In this document: piece by piece, positions 49,382 to 57,330 of the stretch
How the letters are laid out: every line of letters starts with the position of its first letter
Position numbering within the stretch: position 1 is the first letter of the stretch
NCBI GenBank assembly: GCA_049611805.1
Contig: JBMZAX010000007.1
Span: 32,352 to 96,351 of the forward strand
Origin: UBA7378 sp049611805
GTDB lineage: Bacteria > Pseudomonadota > Alphaproteobacteria > RS24
Direction: 5' to 3'
DNA length: 64,000 nucleotides
The notes under the pieces: model-generated
What the model saw: the letters and a program-made list of their open reading frames with translations, nothing else
What the model was told of the DNA's origin: nothing
Databases searched by the model: none
Translations under genes and position numbers: made by a program

Positions 49382-50593
49382 TCAGGCAGGGCGGTCGAGC
49401 GTGAAATGCGAAACGTCAATGCTGCCGGTTGAAAAACCGGCTTCGCAATAGGCCAGATAATATTCCCACATGTTTTTGAAACGCCGGTCAAAGCCGATGG
49501 TCTGAATGTCGGGCCATGCTTTCAGAAATTGCTGCCGCCAGCGGGCAAGGGTCTCGGCATAATCTTTGGCAAAATCCGTCTGATTGCTCAGGCGCAAATT
49601 GGCCGCCTGCACCGCTTCTTTTATTTTGTTGGGGCTGGGAAGCATGCCGCCCGGAAAAATATAGCGCTGGATGAAATCGGCATTTTTCCGATAGGCCTCA
49701 AAACGCGCATCTTCAATGGTGATGATTTGCAGTCCGGCGCGTCCGCCCGGCTTCAGGCAGGTGCGCAGCTTGTCGAAAAATACCGGCCAGTATTTCTCGC
49801 CAACGGCCTCGAACATTTCTATCGACACAACGCGGTCATATTGCCGGTCGACATCGCGATAGTCGCAATATTTCAGATCAACCCTGTCCGACAGGCCCGA
49901 CGCCTGAATGCGCTTCTGACCGAAAGCGAGTTGCTCGCGCGAAATGGTTATGCCCGTAACCTTGCACCCGATATGGCGCGCGGCATATTCGGCAAAACCG
50001 CCCCAGCCGCAACCGATTTCCAGCACATGATGGTCGGGGCCAAGGCCGATTTGGTCGGCAAGCGCCTTATATTTGTTTTCCTGCGCGTCTTCGAGATTGC
50101 GCCCGCGTCCGTCAAACAAGGCTGACGAATAGGTCATGGAAGGGTCGAGCCAGTGGCGGTAGAATTCATTGCCAAGGTCGTAATGGGCGTGGATATTGCG
50201 CTGGGCACCGCGGCGGCTGTTCGGACGCAATGTGTGTAACAGGCGCGTAAAAAATTTCATAAAGGCAACAGTTTCAAGGTGTTGTCGGTATAAATTCATA
50301 TTTTCATTCAAAAGCGTGAGGAGTCCGGCAAGGTCGGGGGTCGACCATTGCCCCTCCATATAGGCTTCGGCAAAGCCGGTATTGCCGGCGCGGATCAGGC
50401 GTCTGAACATATGCGTGTCGTGAACAGTGACCTGAGCGGTCGGTGCCGTGGGGTCGGGCGTGCCGAATTGATGTGTGGTGCCATCGGGCATTTTGATGAT
50501 GAGAAGGCCATGACGTATGCGCCGCAACGCCCAGAAAACGAAACGGGGGCTCAGTGCAAGCTTGTTGGATAATCGGCTGTTTGTCTTATTCAT
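49382..50593 (-). CDS. Cyclopropane-fatty-acyl-phospholipid synthase-like methyltransferase
   Basis: The 403-residue protein fits the CFA synthase family. NIHAHYDLGNEFYRHWLDPSMTYS (about residues 130-153) is the conserved loop. EIGCGWGGFAEYAA binds S-adenosylmethionine, and VVSIEMFEAVGEKYWPVFF and IFPGGMLPS follow. It should transfer a methyl group to unsaturated chains of membrane phospholipids. In Rhodobacter, relatives in the sigma-E regulon make cyclopropane or methylated fatty acids after singlet oxygen. It is the last gene of the minus-strand operon photolyase - FAD oxidoreductase - DUF1365 - CFA. Confidence 0.87.
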   Translation of the reverse strand: MNKTNSRLSNKLALSPRFVFWALRRIRHGLLIIKMPDGTTHQFGTPDPTAPTAQVTVHDTHMFRRLIRAGNTGFAEAYMEGQWSTPDLAGLLTLLNENMNLYRQHLETVAFMKFFTRLLHTLRPNSRRGAQRNIHAHYDLGNEFYRHWLDPSMTYSSALFDGRGRNLEDAQENKYKALADQIGLGPDHHVLEIGCGWGGFAEYAARHIGCKVTGITISREQLAFGQKRIQASGLSDRVDLKYCDYRDVDRQYDRVVSIEMFEAVGEKYWPVFFDKLRTCLKPGGRAGLQIITIEDARFEAYRKNADFIQRYIFPGGMLPSPNKIKEAVQAANLRLSNQTDFAKDYAETLARWRQQFLKAWPDIQTIGFDRRFKNMWEYYLAYCEAGFSTGSIDVSHFTLDRPA

Positions 50594-50616
50594 GGTCTTT
50601 TGGTTTGTAAAAATTC

Positions 50617-51384
50617 CTAATAACTCACCCGGTCTGCCGGCGGCGCAGGCCGAGAAATAAAGGGTACATTTTTTAAAAACAACCTGCCAGCCTCAAAATG
50701 AATGGCGGCAACCACTTTCAACGTCATCATCGGGTATTGAAAAAAGGCGCGCAGGAGTTGGCGATTGGTCAGCGCGCGTCGGTGTCCGGCAAAGCTGGCA
50801 ATGAGAAGGGGCGCATTGTTTTGCGTTTCGCGGATAACAAGGCGGAGCGCATCGTCCGGCAGCGGTGCAGAAAAATGATAGGTGGCGTTCATATCAATGA
50901 AGGGCGAGACGTGCATTTGCTTGTCGCGGGTATGCGACAGGCTGGTTTCATTGCCGCGCGCGCCGACGGGCACAACATAAATATGGTCGTCGCCAAAAGT
51001 GTTGCGCACCTCATAGACGAGCGCCGAAACCGCCCCGTCATTGAGGCAATAATAGACGGTCAGCGGGTTAAACGCATAACCCAGAATGCGCGGGTAGCAG
51101 AGAATGAAAATTTGTTCGGGGCGGGCAAGCCCGCGCTTTGCCAGCAAATTGTCGATAAAGGGGCGCAGCTTTGTGGCGTCTTTGGGCCCGTGATCTTTCA
51201 ATTTGATACTGAAAAGATTGAACCGGTCGACGGATAAAAGCGCGGGCAGATTGGCGCGCGCGTCGAGGTCGTCAATATCCAGAAAGAGCGAAAACACACG
51301 ATAGGTAAAACGGTGGCGCGCAGGTGCATAGCGCGCGTGGCGCACGGCGCCCGCATAGATTGCCGATATGGGACGGGCGCTCAT
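50617..51384 (-). CDS. DUF1365 family protein
   Basis: The 255-residue protein matches DUF1365. YAGAVRHARYAPARHRFTYRVFSLFLDIDDL begins it, CYPRILGYAFNPLTVYYCL is in the centre, and HVSPFIDMNATYHFS follows. The family is nearly always found between an amine-oxidase-like FAD protein and a CFA synthase, as here. Its chemistry is unproven but linked to membrane fatty-acid modification. The start overlaps the stop of the FAD gene (ATGA), so translation is coupled. Confidence 0.9.
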   Translation of the reverse strand: MSARPISAIYAGAVRHARYAPARHRFTYRVFSLFLDIDDLDARANLPALLSVDRFNLFSIKLKDHGPKDATKLRPFIDNLLAKRGLARPEQIFILCYPRILGYAFNPLTVYYCLNDGAVSALVYEVRNTFGDDHIYVVPVGARGNETSLSHTRDKQMHVSPFIDMNATYHFSAPLPDDALRLVIRETQNNAPLLIASFAGHRRALTNRQLLRAFFQYPMMTLKVVAAIHFEAGRLFLKNVPFISRPAPPADRVSY

Positions 51385-52658
51385 TCCGCCGCTTCACGCA
51401 CGCGACCGGACATCGCTTCAAGCCCTTCGCAGACCCGAAGCGCAGACTGCAAGCCGTCTTCATGGAACCCGTAGCCGGTCCAGGCGCCGCAAAACCAAAC
51501 ACCGTTCATACCCTGAATTGTGTCCAAGGTTTCCTGCGCGCGCAAGGCCGCTTTGTCAAATTGCGGGTGGTCATAGACAAAATGTCCGAAGGTTTTCTCA
51601 GCGGCGGGTGGAACAGCCGGATTGAGCGTTACGAAAACCGGCTTGTTCCGGTCGAGGTTTTGCAACAGGTTCATCCAATAACTGACGGTCGTGGTGCCGT
51701 CTTGCGACAGCTGGCCGTCGGTCAAATAATTCCACGCTGACCAGACATTGCGGCGCTTGGGCATCAGCCGGTCGTCGCAATGCAGATAAACCTGATTGGG
51801 CAGATAGCGCACGGCAGACAAAATGGCGCGCTCCTCCGGCCCGGCATCGGTGAGCGCCGCCAGTGCCTGATCGGAATGGGTTGCAAAAACCACCTGATCA
51901 AACGCTTCTTCTTGCCCGTTGGCTTGAACGAAAACCCTGTTGTCGCGGCGCTCCACGGAGGTGACTTGCGCGTTTAAGATTGTCTGCGCCGCGGTTGCCG
52001 CCGAAAGTTTTTTCACATATTCGCGCGAGCCGCCGCGCACGGTGCGCCATTGCGGGCGGTCGTGGTTTATCAGGCGGTGATTGTAGAAAAAATGCAAAAA
52101 ACTGCGCGCCGGAAACGCTTCTATTTCGGATGCCGGTGTCGACCAAATTGCGGCCCCCATGGGCAGGAGATAGCGGTTGCGAAACGATTTTGAAAAGCCG
52201 TAGCGGTCCAGCCATTCCCCCAATGTTTCGTTCCCCGACAGGCCCACCTCATGGTCGCGGGCGGCGGCTTTGTTGAAGCGGAATATGTCGCGCAACATGG
52301 CCCAGAAAAACGGGTTGAGCAGGTTTCTCTTCTGCGCAAACACGGCCGATAGAGACTGCCCCGACCATTCCAGCGCGCCGGAATTGGCGGAAAACCCGAA
52401 GCTCATATTGCTTTGCTCGGTCTCGACCCCCAATTCCGCAAACAGCCGGGTGAGCCCCGGATAATTCAGCTCATTATAAACGATAAAGCCGGTATCGACG
52501 CTCATTCGGTCGTCGGGGTTGTGATAGGCAATGTCAACCGTCGCGCTGTGCCCGCCCAGACGGTCGCGCTTTTCAAACAAGGTGACATCGTGCCGGCGTG
52601 ACAGATAATATGCGGCGACATTTCCCGAAATGCCGCTGCCAATAACCGCAATTTTCAT
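51381..52658 (-). CDS. FAD-dependent oxidoreductase (amine-oxidase/desaturase-like)
   Basis: The 425-residue flavoprotein has IAVIGSGISGNVAAYYLSRR (residues 3-22) for FAD and DRLGGHSATVD just after. VDTGFIVYNELNYPGLTRLF and a C-terminal GMNGVWFCGAWTGYGFHEDGL follow. It resembles phytoene desaturase and amine oxidase relatives. Members in DUF1365-CFA clusters are thought to act on fatty-acid chains. It follows the photolyase gene after 27 bases and overlaps the DUF1365 gene. The exact reaction is not established for this protein. Confidence 0.86.
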   Translation of the reverse strand: MKIAVIGSGISGNVAAYYLSRRHDVTLFEKRDRLGGHSATVDIAYHNPDDRMSVDTGFIVYNELNYPGLTRLFAELGVETEQSNMSFGFSANSGALEWSGQSLSAVFAQKRNLLNPFFWAMLRDIFRFNKAAARDHEVGLSGNETLGEWLDRYGFSKSFRNRYLLPMGAAIWSTPASEIEAFPARSFLHFFYNHRLINHDRPQWRTVRGGSREYVKKLSAATAAQTILNAQVTSVERRDNRVFVQANGQEEAFDQVVFATHSDQALAALTDAGPEERAILSAVRYLPNQVYLHCDDRLMPKRRNVWSAWNYLTDGQLSQDGTTTVSYWMNLLQNLDRNKPVFVTLNPAVPPAAEKTFGHFVYDHPQFDKAALRAQETLDTIQGMNGVWFCGAWTGYGFHEDGLQSALRVCEGLEAMSGRVREAAE

Positions 52659-52685
52659 TCTACTTTCCTAAAATCACAAAAAACA

Positions 52686-54089
52686 TTACAGGGCGTGGAA
52701 CACATCCAGCGCGCGTGCGCGCGCCAATTCGTGCTTCACAATGGGGGCGGGGTAGTCGACATCCAGCGCAATGCCGGCATCGGAAAGTGTTTCGGGTGAT
52801 GCTTCCCACGGTGCAAAAATCAGCTTGCCGGAGAGTTTGGCAAGTTCGGGCGCATAAGTCTTGGTATATATGCCGTCGGGGTCAAATTTCTGCCCCTGAA
52901 TAATCGGGTTGAAAATTCGGAAATAGGGCGCTGCATCGGCCCCGCAACCGGCCGTCCACTGCCACCCCGCGACATTATTGGCCGGATCCGCATCGGCCAG
53001 ACATTCCCAGAACCATTTCTCGCCCGCGCGCCAGTCAATGAGCAGATGCTTGGTCAAAAACGAAGCCGCAATCATGCGCGTGCGGTTGTGCATGAAGCCG
53101 GTGCACGCCAGTTCGCGCATGCCCGCATCGACAATCGGATAGCCTGTTCGTCCCTGCTTCCATGCCTCAAGGTCTTCGGGCGCATCGCGCCACGGAAAGG
53201 CTTCGAATTTGTTTTGCAGGCACCGCTCCGGCATGTCGGGATAATGATAGAGAAGATAATAGGAAAACTCGCGCCAGCCCACTTCGGACAGGAATTTGCG
53301 CCCGTCGCGCGTGTCGAGGCGCGCTTCACCGAGGCTTGCGTAAATGCGCTGCGGGCTGATCTCGCCCCAGCGCAAATGCGGCGACAGGCGCGAGGTCGTC
53401 AGGCCGCCCGGAATGTCGCGATTGTCGGCATAACCGTCGAGCGCTTCGTCAAAAAATACATCCAGCATTTTCAGCGCGCCGCGCTCTCCGGGCTGCCAAA
53501 GCGTCTCCATGTCGGGCGCGGGAGGCGCACCCGCTTCCGGCAGAGGCAGGCTTTCGGGCGACTTTTCGGGGCCGTCAATCCGGGCGGGCGGGGCCGACAG
53601 GTTGCATGGCAAACCGGCTTGCAAACATGCTTTCCAAAACGGCGAGAACACCTTGAAATGGCTGCCGCTTTTCTTGTTCATAATCTGCCATGGGTCGAAG
53701 AAAAGATTGCCGACATGGCCTTCGCCCTGGCGGTTATTGTCTTTCAGCCAGGATTTAAGCTCCGTGTCGCGGGCAATTGTGTCTTTTTCATATTGCCGGT
53801 TCCAGAACACCCTGGCCGCGTTGGTTTCATCAACCAGCGCGCGCATGGTTTCCAGACCGTTGCCTTCCCGATAAATGAGGGTGAGCCCGCGGGCCTTCAG
53901 CTCATCGGCGAGGGCGGCGAGTGATTTGTTGCGCCACCATAGGGAGGTTTTTCCGGCCGGACGTCCATAGCCCGTGTCGTCGACAAAGACCGGGATAATC
54001 GGAGCCTGCGAGCGGATAGCCGCGGCAAAAGCGGGGTTATCATTCAGTCTCAGGTCTTGGCGAAACCATACAATAACGGGCTGTGGCAC
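52686..54089 (-). CDS. phrB: Deoxyribodipyrimidine photolyase
   Basis: The 467-residue protein is a class I CPD photolyase. VIVWFRQDLRLNDNPAF begins the antenna domain. The C-terminal FAD domain has TSRLSPHLRWGEISPQ, WREFSYYLLYHYP, GYPIVDAGMRELACTGFMHNR (about residues 330-350) and the Trp-rich DADPANNVAGWQWTAGCGADAAPYFRIFNP. It repairs UV dimers with light. I chose GTG 54089, with GGAG upstream; the frame is open to 54230. Its place before the FAD/DUF1365/CFA genes fits the photo-oxidative-stress context. Confidence 0.92.
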   Translation of the reverse strand: MPQPVIVWFRQDLRLNDNPAFAAAIRSQAPIIPVFVDDTGYGRPAGKTSLWWRNKSLAALADELKARGLTLIYREGNGLETMRALVDETNAARVFWNRQYEKDTIARDTELKSWLKDNNRQGEGHVGNLFFDPWQIMNKKSGSHFKVFSPFWKACLQAGLPCNLSAPPARIDGPEKSPESLPLPEAGAPPAPDMETLWQPGERGALKMLDVFFDEALDGYADNRDIPGGLTTSRLSPHLRWGEISPQRIYASLGEARLDTRDGRKFLSEVGWREFSYYLLYHYPDMPERCLQNKFEAFPWRDAPEDLEAWKQGRTGYPIVDAGMRELACTGFMHNRTRMIAASFLTKHLLIDWRAGEKWFWECLADADPANNVAGWQWTAGCGADAAPYFRIFNPIIQGQKFDPDGIYTKTYAPELAKLSGKLIFAPWEASPETLSDAGIALDVDYPAPIVKHELARARALDVFHAL

Positions 54090-54255
54090 AGTTGAACTCC
54101 ATTCTTCCGCTTCTATACGCAATGTGCGGGGTTTTGGATGTTGTTCTGATTCACAATTGGCGAGAGCTTGAATCGTTTTTCCCGATCGGACTGACGGAAC
54201 CGAAAAAGGTGAACGCAGCGTTCCAAGCAAATCGACCGGTGCGACGGGTTAGGAT

Positions 54256-54300
54256 AAAAAAATCCCCCTCAATCAACCGGTTACCGGAAGATTGAGGGGG
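54256..54300 (-). terminator. Strong rho-independent terminator after the tRNA-Cys/tRNA-Asn pair
   Basis: On the minus strand CCCCCTCAATC (54300-54290) and GATTGAGGGGG (54274-54264) form an 11-base perfect stem. ATTTTTTT (54263-54256) follows. It lies just after tRNA-Asn and upstream of the photolyase start. Confidence 0.95.
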
Positions 54301-54305
54301 AGAAC

Positions 54306-54381
54306 TGGCTCCCCGGGCCGGACTCGAACCAGCGACCGAACGGTTAACAGCCGTTTGCTCTACCAACTGAGCTACCGGGGA
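54306..54381 (-). tRNA. tRNA-Asn (anticodon GTT)
   Basis: The minus strand folds into a cloverleaf. TCCCCGG (54381-54375) pairs with CCGGGGA (54316-54310), the anticodon loop reads CTGTTAA with GTT, and GGTTCGAGTCC is the T arm. The discriminator is G and CCA is encoded (54308-54306). The strong terminator follows. Confidence 0.97.
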
Positions 54382-54465
54382 ACAGGACTAAAATTAGTCC
54401 AATCGTTATCGCGTTATCGGATATATCAGAGCCGACAAAAAAGTCCAAGATGAAATTGCGGGTTT

Positions 54466-54539
54466 TGGAGGCCACGCCCGGAATCGAACCGGGGTACACG
54501 GCTTTGCAGGCCGCTGCGTCACCACTCCGCCACGTGGCC
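54466..54539 (-). tRNA. tRNA-Cys (anticodon GCA)
   Basis: GGCCACG (54539-54533) pairs with CGTGGCC (54476-54470). The anticodon loop reads CTGCAAA with GCA, and GGTTCGATTCC is the T arm. CCA is encoded at 54468-54466 after a T discriminator. It lies about 85 bases upstream of tRNA-Asn on the same strand, so both likely share one transcript. Confidence 0.97.
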
Positions 54540-54709
54540 GATTTCCAGAAGGGACGCAGTTACCTAGCGCAAACAGGGCGGCATGTGCAAACGTTTTTCT
54601 TCGGCCGATTGTGCCGGGAATAAAGGCTGCGTGCATAATGGCAATTGTATTTGGCCCGCCGGCACCGTATACAGACAACGTATTCGTCTCTCAGAATCAT
54701 GAGTAAACT

Positions 54710-55396
54710 ATGAAGGCAATGCCACATTTGGAAGATGATCCCGTGAGCCAAACTCGGCTCAATATGGTTGAAGGTCAACTGAAACCGGGCGGCGTTCGTG
54801 ACTATGCGCTGACAAAAATGATCGGAGCCGTTTCGCGTGAGGCTTTTGTGGCCTCCGACGTGCGCGCGGTAGCCTATGCCGACCGCGAATTGCCGGCGCA
54901 GGCCGGGGAAGCGCGCCGCCAGCTTTTGTCGCCGCTGGCCTTTGCGCGCCTCGCCGAACTGGCAGATTTGAGCGCCGATGATGTGGTGCTGGATATTGCC
55001 GGCGGGACGGGCTATTCGGCAGCCGTGATTGCCGGTTTGGTCAATACGGTTATCGCGCTGGAGGATGACGAGGCTTTTTGCGAAAAAGCCGGCACCATCT
55101 GGCAGGAAATAGGGGTCGATAATGCGGTTGCCGTGCAGGGCCCGCTGGCTGAAGGGCAGGGCAAGCAGGCACCGTTCAATGTGATTTTTATCAATGGCTG
55201 TGTGGCCGATGTGCCCCATGATTTGCTGGGGCAGTTGACGGATGCGGGGCGACTTGTTTGCTTTCAGGAAGTGGACGGCGCGCAAAAAGCGATTATTTAC
55301 ACCCGTATCGGTGACAGCTTTGCCCGTCGCATTGCGTTCGATATAAGCGCGCCTGAACTGGAGAGTTTCAAACCGGCGCCCAAATTTGAATTCTGA
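54710..55396 (+). CDS. Protein-L-isoaspartate O-methyltransferase-like protein
   Basis: The 228-residue protein fits the alphaproteobacterial PCMT-like group. RLNMVEGQLKPGGVRD replaces the usual M-x-x-x-Q-L start, AYADRELPAQAGEARRQLLSPLAFARL follows, and VLDIAGGTGYSAAVIAGL (about residues 94-111) is the S-adenosylmethionine site. Members repair isoaspartyl residues, but this branch often has altered substrate residues. It lies upstream of a TolC-like gene and PopZ/valS, a common gene order in the class. A GTG start near residue 9 is possible. Confidence 0.83.
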   Translation: MKAMPHLEDDPVSQTRLNMVEGQLKPGGVRDYALTKMIGAVSREAFVASDVRAVAYADRELPAQAGEARRQLLSPLAFARLAELADLSADDVVLDIAGGTGYSAAVIAGLVNTVIALEDDEAFCEKAGTIWQEIGVDNAVAVQGPLAEGQGKQAPFNVIFINGCVADVPHDLLGQLTDAGRLVCFQEVDGAQKAIIYTRIGDSFARRIAFDISAPELESFKPAPKFEF

Positions 55397-55449
55397 CGTC
55401 TGCTTTCGGCCCCTTATCGGCCGGAACGACATGGTATCGGGGAAGACTT

Positions 55450-56814
55450 ATGAGAAAAACTGCGGCCTCGGCTTTTGGTATCTGTTTTGTTTCGGCGGGC
55501 CTTTTCGCCTCCGGACTTGGGTTTTCGGCGCAGGCCATGTCGCTGGATGAGGCGATTTCCCAAACACTCGCGCGCAATCCGTCGCTGGCAAGCGCGCAAT
55601 CTTCCTATGAAGCGACCTATGCCTCGCAATTTGTTTCGCTGTCCGACATGCTGCCGCATGTTACGGCCTTTGCGACGTCAACAATGTCCAACACCGATGC
55701 CGAATTTTACGGCACGGGGGCGATTAATCCGGCGGCCAATATCGGCGATACCGATTCTGACAGCTATGGGGTGCAGGTAACCCAGAACTTGTTTGGCAGC
55801 GGGCGTTATCTTAATGCCTTCAGAAGCAAGCGCGCCGAAATTCGCAGCGAGGCAAAAAACCTCGTGAACACCGAGCAGCAAATTATTCTGCAAGCGGTGA
55901 CAGCCTATCTCGATGTCATTCGCGACCAGCTTATCGCCGAGGTGAATGAGCAAAATGTGGTGGTGCTTTCCAAACAGTTGGAGGCGGTGAAAGACCGGTT
56001 CGAGGTCGGCGTGGTGACACGCACCGATATCGCCCAGTCGGAGGCGCGCCTTGCGGGGGCGAAGTCCGGCTATCTGACCGCGCAGGCGCGCTTGTTGGGC
56101 GCACGCGCGGTATATCGTGAGGTTATCGGGCTGGAGCCGGAAAATCTCTCGCGCCCGCAATCTTTGCCCCGCCTGCCGGAAAGTCTCGAAGCGGCGCGTT
56201 CCGGCGCGCGCGCGGCCAGCCCGACATTGGCCTCGGCGCGTGAAATGTCCGACAGTGGACGCTACTCCGCCTATAGTGCGGTTGGCATGGCTTTGCCGTC
56301 GGTCACTGTCGTCGGCTCGCATACTTTCACCGAAGACCCAAGTTCTTTGCTGGTCGGCACCGAGACCGAAGTCACCTCCGTTCAGGTGCAGGTCAAAGTG
56401 CCGATTTTTATGGGCGGGCGTTCGCTGGCCGGTGTCAGCGCGGCCTATGATTATCGCGATGCGTTGACGCGCAATGTCCATGCCGCGGCCAATGCCGTGG
56501 AACGCAGTGTGATTGTCGCATGGAATAATTATGAAGCCACGACGGCCGCCATCGCCGCCCGCCAACAGCAAATTGCCGCCTCGGAAGTGGCGCTGGAAGG
56601 GGTGCGTGAGGAAAATAATCTCGGCACGCGCACCAATTTGGATGTGCTGGACGCCGAACAGGATTTGCTGGATGCGCGCGTTACGCTTGTGCAGGCCGAG
56701 CGCGATCAATGGGTGGCGGCCTATGCGCTTTTGTCGAGCATGGGACATTTGACCGGTGCGCGCCTCGGTATTGAGGCGGCTGATATTGACCGGGATGAAA
56801 TCGACGCGCCATAA
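55450..56814 (+). CDS. TolC-family outer-membrane efflux/secretion protein
   Basis: The 454-residue protein has a signal peptide (MRKTAASAFGICFVSAGLFASG and on to AQA). The two OEP repeats of TolC follow. The first has SLDEAISQTLARNPSL and GVQVTQNLFGSGRYL, the second VQVQVKVPIFMGGRSLAGVS and TRTNLDVLDAEQDLLDARVTL. TolC trimers form outer-membrane ducts for type I secretion and drug efflux. No inner-membrane pump gene lies beside it. The gene order PCMT-TolC-PopZ-valS is typical of Alphaproteobacteria. Confidence 0.92.
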   Translation: MRKTAASAFGICFVSAGLFASGLGFSAQAMSLDEAISQTLARNPSLASAQSSYEATYASQFVSLSDMLPHVTAFATSTMSNTDAEFYGTGAINPAANIGDTDSDSYGVQVTQNLFGSGRYLNAFRSKRAEIRSEAKNLVNTEQQIILQAVTAYLDVIRDQLIAEVNEQNVVVLSKQLEAVKDRFEVGVVTRTDIAQSEARLAGAKSGYLTAQARLLGARAVYREVIGLEPENLSRPQSLPRLPESLEAARSGARAASPTLASAREMSDSGRYSAYSAVGMALPSVTVVGSHTFTEDPSSLLVGTETEVTSVQVQVKVPIFMGGRSLAGVSAAYDYRDALTRNVHAAANAVERSVIVAWNNYEATTAAIAARQQQIAASEVALEGVREENNLGTRTNLDVLDAEQDLLDARVTLVQAERDQWVAAYALLSSMGHLTGARLGIEAADIDRDEIDAP

Positions 56815-56906
56815 CGCGCCTCATCCGGTCGGCAAAATTCTTTCGTTGTTTTGAAGTGTTTGTTCTGCGTGGACGATGAGCAAACGCGACAACGGAGATA
56901 CACTTA

Positions 56907-57287
56907 ATGGACGAAGACGATTTAACGGTCGATGAGCGGTTTCGCAGTTGTGATGACGGCGAAGGGTCAAACGATATCATATCGGCCATCCGCGACATTA
57001 TTGATGCGGATATGGCATTGCTGGAAACCGACCCCGAAGCGGTTTTGATTTCCGAGCGCGCCGAAGCGCGGTTGCGTGCCGCGCTCGAACGCCTCACCGG
57101 TGGCACCGACACGCCGCCCACCGTATTGGAGGCTTTGGTGCTGGAAGCGCTTGACCCGTTATTGCGCGACTGGCTGGAGCGCAATTTGGCCCCGCTTGTC
57201 GAGCGCCTGGTCGAAGCGGAGATACGCCGGGCCGTAGGCGGCGGCGATCGTGCAAAGCAACTTGAAGCCGACGACGCGCTGGTGTAG
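56907..57287 (+). CDS. popZ: PopZ-like polar organizer (DUF2497)
   Basis: The 126-residue acidic protein ends with the DUF2497/PopZ signature VLEALDPLLRDWLERNLAPLVERLVEAEIRRA (about residues 80-111, given here as two joined helices). The N-terminal helix reads NDIISAIRDIIDADMA, a variant of the common ILASIRRIIS. PopZ forms condensates at cell poles and anchors the centromere. The disordered middle part is short, so this protein is smaller than Caulobacter PopZ (177 residues). It sits between the TolC-like gene and valS, its usual place. Confidence 0.85.
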   Translation: MDEDDLTVDERFRSCDDGEGSNDIISAIRDIIDADMALLETDPEAVLISERAEARLRAALERLTGGTDTPPTVLEALVLEALDPLLRDWLERNLAPLVERLVEAEIRRAVGGGDRAKQLEADDALV

Positions 57288-57330
57288 TGGCTTGGGTTCG
57301 TTTCATCTTTAGTGTAGAACTCAAGTGCCC

